Both the position numbers and the translations under genes were made by a program. 64,000 nucleotides of DNA from positions 62,801,567-62,865,566 of the forward strand of contig CM070713.1 in assembly GCA_036346275.1 (NCBI GenBank). The letters run 5' to 3'. The notes under the pieces were generated by a model. That model made no database searches, had not been told where the DNA came from, and saw only the letters and a program-made list of their open reading frames with translations. The DNA comes from Otatea glauca (lineage: Eukaryota; Streptophyta; Magnoliopsida; Poales; Poaceae). Below, piece by piece: positions 35,563 through 46,100 of the stretch (position 1 is the first letter of the stretch; the number at the start of each line of letters is the position of its first letter).

Positions 35563-38537
35563 ATGGTGTCCCCTCATTCGTCGTCTGAAGGATGTGATGA
35601 GTCACCGAAAAGAAAAACTCCTCGAGGTCCAAGAGGAGCAAATAAAAGGCCCACGGAACGATATACCATCACAGCGGTTGATCGAAAGGATGGGGGCCCC
35701 ACCGAACCAAGAAAGGCGGTGAATGCATTTAGGACATTGTGCGGGATAGTCGCACGGGAACGGGTCCCCATCACATGTCCATCCTGGAAGTCACTGACTG
35801 ATGAGAGCCGCAACGACTTGGTGATAGAAATTATGTCTTCGTTCGATATCCCAAAAGACTTTGTGATCTTAGTGCGACGGTATGCACTGCTAGTGGCGAG
35901 AAAGGTGTGGAAGAATTTTAAGAGCACCCTTGTCAAGGAATATGTCAATAAGGACAGGACTCCCTTCTCTAAGTACGGGTTCATTACTGAGGATATATGG
36001 CAAAATTTTGTTGAGGCAAAGACGACGGATGAATTTGTGCGTCAAAGTGAAGCCCACAAGGCCCTGCAGGCAAGGAACACCCACCCCCACAGACTTGGCA
36101 CCGCTGGGTACGCGAGGAAGAGGGACCAATGGGAGAGGGAGGACGAGGAGTCCTGTGTGCCATTTGCATGTATCGTTGACCGACGCGCCAGAGACTGGCT
36201 GAGAGCAAGGTCAAGTGCAACGTCTTCCGGCACCGTCTCCTTTACAAACCCCGCGGACAAGGAAGTCTGCCAACGACTGGTAAGATATCGGACTTTCAAT
36301 TTTGTACGTAATTAGTCCGTAATTTCGTAAGTGAATTAACTTTTCGAGATCTTGCAGGTAGCGTTGAGTACACAATCTTCCGAGGGCACTTTTTTGCCAG
36401 ACAGGGAGAAAGATGTACTCTCCACAGCCTTGGAAAACAAGGAACACCCTGGTCGCACGCGAGGCATTGGGGTTTTTGTTCCCTGGAAGTCAGGATTTCC
36501 AGACGACTCAGACAAATACCGCAGTAGGAAGAGAACCAAAGCAGAGCGAGAGGAACGACTGGTACAAAGGATTGAGGAAAGACTAAGAGAAGAATTCAAC
36601 AATAAGATAAAAAGCCTCGAGGAAAGGCTCAATAATCACTGCGCAAGTCCTGTATGTATGTGGGCAAATCAGCCCCACTACCAAAAAAGAGCATTTGTCG
36701 TCCGCCACTCCCACAAATTGAACATGGGAAATCTCCTGTCTGTGACATCAAGGTACTTATATATATGTCTTGAATGCTCCATACAAATAGCTATTGGACG
36801 CAGTAGCTAACTGTGTACCGTTATGTAGGTGGCCACGCGGTGCACTCTCCAAGTGAGACTTGTCCATGGTGCCACTGTTATTCCGGCTGCTTCGGAGGTC
36901 GTGTATCCGTTTATTGAAGGGGCGCTGGTGCACGACACCCTTGTGGCACAGGGATTCACGAAGGTTAGTGTGGACGGTGTAAACGATAATTTCAAGACCA
37001 TCCCACTTCCGATGCCCCCAAACGACGAGATTGTGACACTGGGGGACGCCATTCATAGTTTTATCCAGTGGCCCAGCAGCGACATCTCCCTGGACGCCCG
37101 TCCTCCATCACCGGAGCTTCCCAACCGCTCGAGCGGATGATGCACCTCGTGAGCACCAAATCGACTCCGTGCCCCTGCATCAAAGGACATTCGCTTGATG
37201 GTGCCCACTCGTCGCCGTCACGGACTCCTTATGGCGTAAAAAGTCAAGAGCAAAGCGAAGCAGATCACGAAGAAATTGGAATATCCAATTGCCCCTCTGG
37301 CCCGAGTATACCAGCTAGGAGAGCCTTTTGTAACAGGAGAGCGCATGAAGAACCTTTCTATTGCTTGCATCAGATTGCAGAATTAGTGCATGCAACAGGC
37401 TAAAAAGCCAGTGCAAGACCGCATAACGAGTATATCGGTCAGTTTCAAGTATGAGCATCTATTCAATGAGCCATCGGGGGGATTCTTCACAGCCGACTTC
37501 AATGACCTTTTTGACGTCTTCAACCTCGACGCCCTCGACGCCGCACTCTTGAGATGCTGGACATTGTAAGTGTATGCATTCACATTCTACATTCATATAA
37601 TATCGATAAAAGTCATATATATATATGACTCAATGCTTTCGTACATTTAGATACATGATCCAGGAAGCGAGGAAGAACGAACAACCGGTGGGTTTTCTGG
37701 ACCCACACATAGTCTCCAAGCAAACAATGGATAAACATTACGGATTTGTCGAAAAATACGTCGGAGAGGCCTTGGCGGCTCAAAAAGATAAAGAGTTCAT
37801 ACTTTTACCCCACAACCCATGGTAAGTGCTAGTTTTTATTTGCACTATGCTCGCAACTCTGTTCTGTTAATTGACCATGCCGACATACCTGTGTAGGTTT
37901 CATTGGGTTCTCATTGTAATTCATCCATCGACAAATCGGGTTATTTACCTTGATTCCTTACAGAGTGGCAGCCACGACTTACAACCTATCGCAAAATTAA
38001 TCACCAGGTAATTAATCACGTTTCCTCCAAAGATGACATGGTCATGTAGGTTGTTCAAACGTGTATGTTTCTCCTGGAATAGCTGAGGCTAACCTATTGC
38101 AATCATGTAGCGCGTTCAAAGTGTACAAATATTATGGAGGGCCTTCTAGCAAGGACAGGGCGAAGCTGAATCACGATTTTAAGTTTTCAGAATCACATGT
38201 ACACAATAATCCTATGTAAACTATGTAATAATGATTCTGGAACTAACCAAATCTATATTTGCAGTGCCACCAGCAAGGAAAGGAAAATAACCGTTGTGGA
38301 TTTTACGTTTGCCACAACATGGAACTCCTTGTCACTAAGAAAACGCCCAATCGGGTAACAACTGCGTTGGAAGAGGCCGATCTGGAGCGAATTCGAGGCC
38401 GCCTTTGTGCCTTCTTGCTCACCAAGTTTTACACAAAAAGGCGAGTTCCACGCCAGTATAACTTGAGGAGTCATATTTTTTCTAATTTACCATTTGGGTT
38501 AATTGTCAAACTTGTGTTGTGGATTTGTAAATTGTAG
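35563..38537 (+). pseudogene. Transposase_24 / DUF8039 / Ulp1-like protease gene of CACTA 2
   Basis: The start at 35563 has a good context (AAGATGG). Exon 35563-36279 carries the Transposase_24 region (KTTDEFVRQSEAHKALQ, GYARKRDQWEREDEES). Exon 36358-36752 has a charged coiled coil (KAEREERLVQRIEERLREE). Exon 36829 onward is DUF8039-like. Protease exons lie at 37625-37822, 37899-38008, about 38111-38186 and 38265-38537. The C48 active-site residues are all present: His in FHWVLIVIHP, Asp in IYLDSL, Gln in CHQQGK and Cys in RCGFYVC. Splice sites follow GT-AG. A frame disruption near 37140 and an in-frame TAG near 37384 separate DUF8039 from the protease, so I call it a pseudogene; different splicing could bypass this. 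Confidence 0.75.
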
Positions 38538-38730
38538 TTGTGTATTCGATTAATTGGTTAATGCTATTGAGTTACATTTGGTTAATATATCTGAGTTCAT
38601 TTCTGAAATGGTTGTAATGTTTTTGTAACATGAGTTTAGTTATTCTGTAATCTGTTTTTTTCCAGAGAGCGTGGCTAGCATTTCCTAAGGCTAGCCAATA
38701 AATAGATTAATGGTTGCCTGTTGGAAGTCT

Positions 38731-39110
38731 TATCACAGACGGTTTTTAATTAAAACCAGTCTGTGATATAAAGATGTAACAGACGGTTTCAAACAAAATC
38801 CGTCTGTGATATCATCACATCATAGACGGTTTTCAACTAAAACCGTATGTGATGTAATGATGTAACAGACGGTTTCAAACAAAAACCGTCTGTGATATCA
38901 TAATATCACATACGGTTTTTAAATAAAACAGTCTGTGATATGATAATATCACAGATGGTTTTAGTTTAAAACCGTCTGTGAGATATTCTATCACAGACGG
39001 TTTAGAAACCGTCTGTGATATGCCGTAACATCACTGACACATGGTTACAGACGGTCCGGGAAATCGTCTGTGATGACGGTTTCGAACCGTCTGTGATAAG
39101 CTTTTCTGTA
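38731..39110. repeat. Right subterminal repeat array of CACTA 2
   Basis: About eight inverted pairs of ATCACAGACGGTTTT and AAAACCGTCTGTGAT with small variations, ending six bases before the terminal GTAGTAGTG run. No family relation to the CACTATCG or CTCTATCG units of CACTA 1. Confidence 0.88.
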
Positions 39111-39116
39111 GTAGTG

Positions 39117-39981
39117 ATAACTACTAATCTATTTTTTTAAGTATTAAAAAAGGGTATATGATATATAGAAATATGGGCACGACTAGTTTGAAGTTATTCT
39201 CAAACTAAAAAGTTTACAGACATCCTTCTAGGATGCCATGTGTCATTTTCTCTATCCATCTCTATCTTTCCTACTTCCCTATTTTGAAAATTTTAAATAA
39301 GAAGTTTCAACTAAAAAAATTCAACTCAAAAAAATTTAAATAAAAAAATTCAAATTAGAAAGTTTCAACTAAAAAAAATTAAATAAAAAATTCTCAAATT
39401 AGAATGTTTTAACTCGAAAAGTTTCAACTCCGAAAACTTTCAATTCAAAAAAAATTTGGTTCAAAAAATTTCTATTTAAAAACATTTGAAAGTGGTTAAA
39501 AATACTTTTTATTAAAAACTTAAGGAGAATTTGAAAAACAAAAACTATTTTGAGTTTAAGGAGAAGGAAATGGGGGAAGGAAAGAGTGATGAAGGGTATG
39601 AGGTCAAGTGTCACGAGGAGAAAGCATTTGAGAGGGAAGGGAAGTAGAGGAAGCAAGGAGGTATATGCTGCAATTTGTCACAACGAGAAAGTGTCCTTAC
39701 CAAAGATTTGGTGAGAGTGTCCTTAAATTAGTAATTTCGTATAAATAGGCTATTGCAATAACTACACTCTTGATTTTCGCAACGAAGTTATATTGTTCGA
39801 TGATGCTACGTTTAGGCCGCTAGAGCTACCTCCAAATTGGGCCGGGTGTTATAGAAAGTCAACAACATGATTGCTTCCCTAGATGCAAATTGGAAAATAT
39901 GCAATAGATATAACAACTCTAGTTTGATTTTCGTACCTATTGCCCTATTTTAACTAAGATGAGTTCTCACTTGACACGCTC
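39117..39981. other. AT-rich low-complexity DNA, no gene
   Basis: 39290-39480 is a degenerate run of AAGTTTCAACTAAAAAAATT-like phrases. The remainder is unremarkable AT-rich sequence. Open frames are short and low in complexity. Confidence 0.45.
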
Positions 39982-39988
39982 TTACTAA

Positions 39989-40133
39989 GAGAGGTGCTTT
40001 CATGCTTTTCTTTTTTACAGTTGCACAAATATTAAAGCATGAATGAAAGGTAGATGGTGATTACTTACCCCTTCGTTTGCTTTAAGATTTGTGTAACTTG
40101 AATTAAGAGGAAAAGCATTGAATCACTCCTCTC
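39989..40133. mobile_element. Small MITE, copy 1 (145 bp), TSD TTACTAA
   Basis: Ends GAGAGGTGCTTTCATGCTTTT and AAAAGCATTGAATCACTCCT plus CTC form inverted repeats. TTACTAA flanks both sides (39982-39988 and 40134-40140). About 80-85% alike to the copy at 53733-53875, in the same orientation. Non-coding. Confidence 0.75.
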
Positions 40134-40140
40134 TTACTAA

Positions 40141-41760
40141 ACATGCAATATCAGTTCTGGTTCTTACTAAACATCGACCACGGGGGAATTCCGCTTTTGA
40201 AAAATACAGAGGTCATTGAGATTTCTAGTTACCCCAACCAAAATTTTCAAATTTTAAATTTGATTTTTTGGCAAAATTTTGAATATTTGTGAAAAAAGTT
40301 ATGAAAGGCAATGGATATGAACTAGATATTGAAATATACTTGAAACAGAGATGAAAATATAGAAGATATATATTTAGTGTTTAGCTGAAATGTCCTCCAC
40401 AAATTAACCGGCTAACTGGGGGTCACAGAGATTTCCGGTACCAGCCGAGATTTTTTTTTTCCATGGCATCGATCCTATGGTCATCCTTAGGGCTCAAGGA
40501 CAAGTGACGGTCCAAGTGTGTCCAATGATTTCCCTGGAAACGCACAAAAAGAAACAAAGAAAATCCGGTGAAGAGAGGGTACTATACCCATGAACACATG
40601 GGGACCCTGCCTTGTTGCTAACCCCTCTGGATCAAGCGAACATTGCGCTATAGTGTGCCTAGCTAGCGATCTACCAACTACGCAATAGCCATTTTTCTCC
40701 CATCAAGAAGGGTTTGCAAAATGCAAATGACACTGAAGGCAACAACTACGAGGACGCAAAAAGTGAGAGAAAGAAAGAAGGATCAGTGGTGCGCACACAC
40801 ACATAAGCAACAGTCGTACGTGCGCTATCATTCGTGCATCTCATCTCGCTTTCGTCTCCTTGCAATTGTCCCCTAGCGTTTGCTCCTTCTCCATGTATGT
40901 ATATACTATACTATATATCTCGATAGCCGTCTCGGCATGCACAGTGCTTGCTACCACACCACAGCCACTTTAATTAGGGTTTCTATTCTTTTCTTGCCGC
41001 TGCGGCCGCTGATGCTGCTTGGGCGGCAGTAGGCTGCGATCTGAGCCTGTTCATCCTTACGAACTCTTTGCGCCTCACCCTTTCTAGGGCACACCATGCG
41101 AGTTCTTGAGGATTCTGTGCAAGTGCAGCTGTAGTAGTGGCGCTCACATGCATGCTACCTCTGCCTGCCTCATGGACCAATTATTTGGACGTACTACTAC
41201 TTCATTTGATAACATTTGTACATGCATGCAGCATTCAGCTGATAAAGTGTATGATGCAATTGGCACTAGCGAGGAAGGTTTGAATTGGAGATCATGTGTA
41301 TGATGGCAGATGTGCACATTGAGGGAGTAGTGGCCCAGGAGAAAGGCCTGAAGAAGAGGCTTTTGCAGCAGCTGCAATGGTAGGAATTCCCCCTGCTTGC
41401 TGCCGCAAGCCGTGGCTCAATCTGAAAACATCAATGTGAGTGCCTGCAGCAGCTGCTAGCTGCAATGTGTTCGGTTTGCCAATATCTTTGCAGCCCCACT
41501 TCCGCAATAAAATCGTATTCTAGTTCTCAATCCATGTCTATATCTTGCATGACAGCGCAAACACTGACCTGTGATGGACAAATGCTTCATACCTCCCCCT
41601 TTTCTTTTCCTTTTTATCACAGCACTTTGGAAGAGCGTAATATAGCTCATGAATTCTGTAGCAACTACATCGATCATTGCACTATAGCACACGTATGATT
41701 AAGGGCATCCATTGTAGTGACATACTACTTTGACATTCACAAAAAAAATTTAGAGGGTGG
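40141..41760. other. Intergenic DNA, no confident gene
   Basis: 40180-40470 repeats the GAGATTTC/AATTTTGAAA wording of the repeat at 28.7-29.8 kb. A GCTGCTGCAA-rich segment at 40980-41510 holds minus-strand open frames (40983-41180, with an Ala-rich end; 41292-41507, also Ala-rich). Its composition differs from the surrounding DNA, but I recognise no domain and see no convincing gene model. It may be a decayed gene fragment. Confidence 0.35.
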
Positions 41761-41764
41761 AGAT

Positions 41765-41836
41765 AAATATTGGTTAGTGTAGTCGTCTCAAGCCTCATAA
41801 CCCACGATAGGTCGTAGGTTCGAATCCCAGACAATC
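41765..41836 (+). repeat. tRNA-derived (SINE-like) sequence with Pol III A and B boxes
   Basis: An A box TAGTGTAGTCG (41775-41785) and a perfect B box GGTTCGAATCC (41817-41827) are spaced as in a tRNA, with CCTCATAACC in the anticodon-arm position. The acceptor stem does not pair, so it is not a functional tRNA gene. About 90 bases of non-tRNA sequence follow, as in a SINE body. I could not find a target-site duplication. Confidence 0.5.
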
Positions 41837-42022
41837 AAAATGGAAAATCCACACAAATAACCCACTCAAATCGTAGTTGGTAAGGGTAGCTGAACTCTAA
41901 TCATCAGCCAGAGAGACAAGATATCACACTACTACAATATGTTATTGTTGGCTGACATTTGCAATTGTTACGGAGATGTGTATGACTTTAGTATTTTATA
42001 CTTAGTTATAGTCGATTACCAC

Positions 42023-42268
42023 TAGGGCTGAAAAAAACTCGTTGGTGAGGCTCGTTGGCTCGGTTCAAAATTGTTCCAATTACACTCATTTATTGGTTAA
42101 ACATTGAAATAATTCAATTTTGAATGAAATTGAATTTTACTCTGACTCGACTCGTTAGCTCGATTCTAAAAGTACTTCTAAACTATAAATAAAATAATAT
42201 TAAATCAAACTATATCAATTTCGAAAAAAACTCGAAAAAATAAAGACTTCACTCGATTTCCACCTCTA
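42023..42268. mobile_element. hAT-type MITE, 246 bp, TSD ATTACCAC
   Basis: Ends TAGGGCTGAAA and, inverted, TAGAGGTGGAAA. The 8-bp direct repeat ATTACCAC is at 42015-42022 and 42269-42276. The inside has CTCGTTGGCTCGGTTC and CTCGACTCGTTAGCTCG and no coding sequence. Confidence 0.85.
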
Positions 42269-43151
42269 ATTACCACACATATTTTTGCACTAGGCTGGAT
42301 GGCTAGATATTTTTCCCCGCCAGTCGCTAAGGCCAGGTGGTCGGTCAAATTTTTTTGGAGTGCAGGTAGCTAGATATATCTGGGCAAAAAAGAAAAAAAG
42401 AAAACCGCCCTGACCTGTCCCATTCAGAACACGTACCCTAGATATATACCCAAGAAAGAAAGATGGTGATGATTCAAGAAAAGACTGGACGCACATATGT
42501 GCGAGTTACAGAAAACTCTGAAAACGACTGGTATCTTCTGTAAGGAGAATACTAAAAGCATATATATCGAGCAATTGAAGGGAACAAAAAGGTACAATCA
42601 GTGCTATCCTGTACGCGGAACAATCGCTGCAATAATATATGCCCCGCCTAAATAAGCTCGATCTCCTGATCAAAGAGATTCAAAGTGGCCTAAAGTTTCT
42701 GGTTGAAACAACAATAAAGTTGCAATTAGGAAAGCTGTGATACAAACATAAGCAATGGCTGGAACAGTAAGCACGTGACAATTAATGGACCAATTCAAGC
42801 AGCAGCAGATTTAACCGATGGTTCCTATAGAAAACATGATTAATTAGCAGATCTGACATCTAGCTAGTAGCTAAGAGCTGATGGATTAGCAGGCACTAGC
42901 AATGAGGCCAACAGCTGCTGAAGCAAGTACTGTACCCACGACACAATTCGTGCAAAAGGCCCTTTAAAGGGCAGCCTAGACTCAAAAGCGTCCAGAGAGC
43001 CATAGCCCACCACTTAAACCTAAGAGCATCAACCCTATCGCAAATTGACACCAAAAGAAGAGAGAGAGAGAGAGAGATCTTAAGAGTTCAGTGCACCAAG
43101 AACCACTTTGATCAATCGACCGATCAATAGCACACATACGCCACGATCTTT
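42269..43151 (+). promoter_or_regulatory. Upstream region of the WRKY gene
   Basis: About 880 bases between the hAT MITE and the first ATG. A (GA)n run at 43060-43077 lies in the probable 5' leader, about 75 bases before the start; such GA tracts are common in plant leaders. I see no unambiguous TATA box at the expected distance and do not assign a transcription start. Confidence 0.4.
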
Positions 43152-46100
43152 ATGCATGCATATATGGAAGGAAGCCAATTGGGGACTTGTCTTCCTAACT
43201 TCTATGTGCCAGATCACTACACTACCCCTCTTCCTCCACCTCAACTACCGTGCCAGCCTAAGCTTCTCCAGATGCCATTTGACCAGGAAGAAGCCGGAAG
43301 CCATGGCGTGATGCTCTCTTTTGATCATTGTGGACTGTACCAACTGCCGGCGCTTCCGTTCGGCCACTCCGGCACCGCCGCAGCCGTCGTCTGCGAGAAG
43401 CCTACGGCCGGTTTCATTCCCAATATTGGCTCTGAGAAGGTAAGACCTTGCAAGCTTTGTGACCGTATATAGAGAGGCTGTTATTACACATCGATGCTCT
43501 TTCTTGCTCCTTACATGGGATTCCGTTAATTTCTTCCTTAGGTGTGCACCTCGGTAACGAAAATTGGCAATGAGAGTACTACTTGTAATGGCTCTAGTAC
43601 ATGGTATGTGCAGTGAGGATCTGAGAATACGAAATGGATATGTCTGTGCCCTTCTTCTTATACTTATGGGAGTCAGGTTGTGTTTAGGGTTTGATATGCG
43701 CGTGGTGTGTGTGTGTGTGTGTATGTGTGAGCTTGCAGGTGGAGGGGCTCGGCGATGGCGGTGGCGGGGGAGAAGGGGAAGATGAAGATGAGGAGGAAGA
43801 TGAGGGAGCCGAGGTTCTGCTTCCAGACCAGAAGCGATGTGGATGTGCTGGATGACGGCTACAAGTGGAGGAAGTACGGGCAGAAGGTTGTCAAGAACAG
43901 CCTCCATCCTAGGTACTTGTATAAGCAACCAAACTCTTAACATATTTCTTACTTTTCTCGCAATTCCACGCCTCTGTTAGAAATAGGATTAAGTCCAACA
44001 AATAGAAGATCAATTTTATGTGGTAGCCAGAGAACTAAGCCATGCGTTGTTTTGCCTTGAGGAGACTATTGATCTATGACAGAATTGAAGTGGGTTGTAG
44101 ACCTAGTTAATTCCTGCAATCGGCTAATAAATCCAGAGAGAACCCTTATTCTGGACTAACCAATTTGTGCTTCAGCCTATGCTAGCTGATTTTGCGACTG
44201 GTTTCCATTTCAGGATAATATGATAAATGTCAAGACGAAGACAAACATAGAATGTCCTCTGAGCACCAATGGCATATGAATAACTCTTTTTTTTTCCTCA
44301 AATACGGTATATGAAACACTTTACACTACTCAAATTAAATAGAACTACACGAGGACTCTCTCTCTTGAGAGCCAAAAGATCAACTAAACTGAATTTGATG
44401 ATCGACTTCATTTTCTTAATTTTGTGATTTTGACAAATACAAACGTGTTTAGGTAGACAAGCTTAATAATTAACTCATGGCGTATACATTTCAGTTATTT
44501 CTGTCGTCCTGACCTGTAACCAATCTGTATCATATTGTTAATTGAGTAAGGAAACGGATTGACAAAGGAGTGCTATTATCACGAAGTACATAAGTTTTAA
44601 GAGAAGAAAATTAAGGAGTGGTGGAAAAGGTACCGGCATAAGGACAGAGAAGATTTGGCAAAAGATGTCATATTGAACACGAGCAATGCTAGCTAGCTAG
44701 CTAGCTGCATGTGATAAAGCTGTACGGGTAGCCACTAACAGTGATATATATAGAATGTAGTAGATAGATGAAGTTTGACGGTTAACTTGCTAATTGGTGT
44801 TTGCATAGACGCAATATACGCAATATGAGATACTTCCATATTCATCTTTTTCTTTATGTAAAGATCGGTACTTCGGTAGTGGTACGTAACGTACGTGCGC
44901 GTGAATCATTACAAATTAAGCATTATATATGCTACACATAATTAGTTCATGATGTTTGAAGATATGTCAATCGAAAAATGTTCCTATGGGATTCACCATG
45001 CATTTGCCTATATATGTGTAAAAAACTACCCGTATAATATTAAGTTTCAAATTAAAAATCATTCGTTTTCAAAATTTTGGTGACTTGTTTACATTAATTA
45101 GCACTAGCATTCTTCAGCTTAATTGGTCTAAATTCTACTGCACAATCATTATCCTTTACGACGGCAGTAGCACCGTAGCAAAAGGAAAAAACATCATGAT
45201 TCATGATCTGTACAGGAAAATAAGATTGTACGCATGCATGCCCTCGTGCATATGCATACAGCTAGACCCAGGCATCGTCGTGCCGGCCAGTCGGCATGGC
45301 ACGGCCTGATAGGTCGTGGGGTCTAGACTGTACCATATCGTCACGCTTCAGCCAGTCCGTCTTGTCAGCTAGTCCATCGTGTCGTGCTATGCTGTGTCAT
45401 GCCAGTTCAATATTCGCTTCCGTCGAGCTCAGGCGCAGCCTATTGAAACGTCGTGCCTATTGAAACGGCGTGCCACCTTTGTGCCATATCAGCTCAGGTC
45501 TAGTCCATTTGCACTATTGCGATGAGAGAAAATGAGTTAGAAATGCACGGGGCTAACGCGACGAACAAAAATAGTGAGAGAAAAGAACTAAATTTTATTC
45601 ATTCTCTACAAAAGTCTTTGTTGAGATAATGATTGATCTCTACTCGTGGATTCAATTGTGACTTGCTTAGTGCTTCGAAAGATGAATTAGCTAGACGTCT
45701 TGTCTTTTAGCTTCTTCTATACACTTGAACGGCTCGATCCGCCTCGTACTTGTTGCATTGTTGAGACAGTTTTTCTTGCTTCACTTCTGCTGCCAAACTT
45801 TTCATAATATTTATCAAAAACCATATAAAAAACTAATACTAAAGCCATGATGTGCTTGCGTCGTGCTGGTTGGCCCTCTAGTGTGCCATGTAGGCCCAAG
45901 CACAACCCTTCGAGCCGTGCCATGCTGCCCATCGTGTCCGGCTGCTAAACCCAGCACGACCCTAACAATTGTACCGTAACGACATAGCTCGTGCACATAT
46001 GTGTTGTGCCTTACCACAGGCCGGCCCCCCAAAAAAACCGGTCCAATGCCCACATCTACATACAGCCATATATGCACTCGAGACAAATGGAACAGACATT

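Larger units (their letters stand above)
30000..39116 (+). mobile_element. CACTA transposon 2, large, composite, left end not found
   Basis: The right end is ...CTTTTCTGTAGTAGTG at 39116, preceded by an array of CACAGACGGTTTT / AAAACCGTCTGTGAT units. Inside are a TNP2-type transposase pseudogene (about 30322-33548) and a Transposase_24/DUF8039/Ulp1 gene (35563-38537). No CACTA left terminus with matching subterminal repeats is visible upstream of 30322; one isolated AAAACCGTCTGAGAT at about 29983 may be what remains. A short subterminal-type block with a TATA box lies in the middle (33752-33850), and a LINE fragment is nested at 34068-34905. The start coordinate is approximate. Confidence 0.75.

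Noticed and set aside
41765..41836. Functional tRNA-Met gene
   Set aside because: A and B boxes are present, but the acceptor stem does not pair and the anticodon arm is irregular.
41925..41945. CACACTACTACAATATG as a CACTA terminus
   Set aside because: No subterminal repeats follow and no inverted partner or 3-bp duplication was found.
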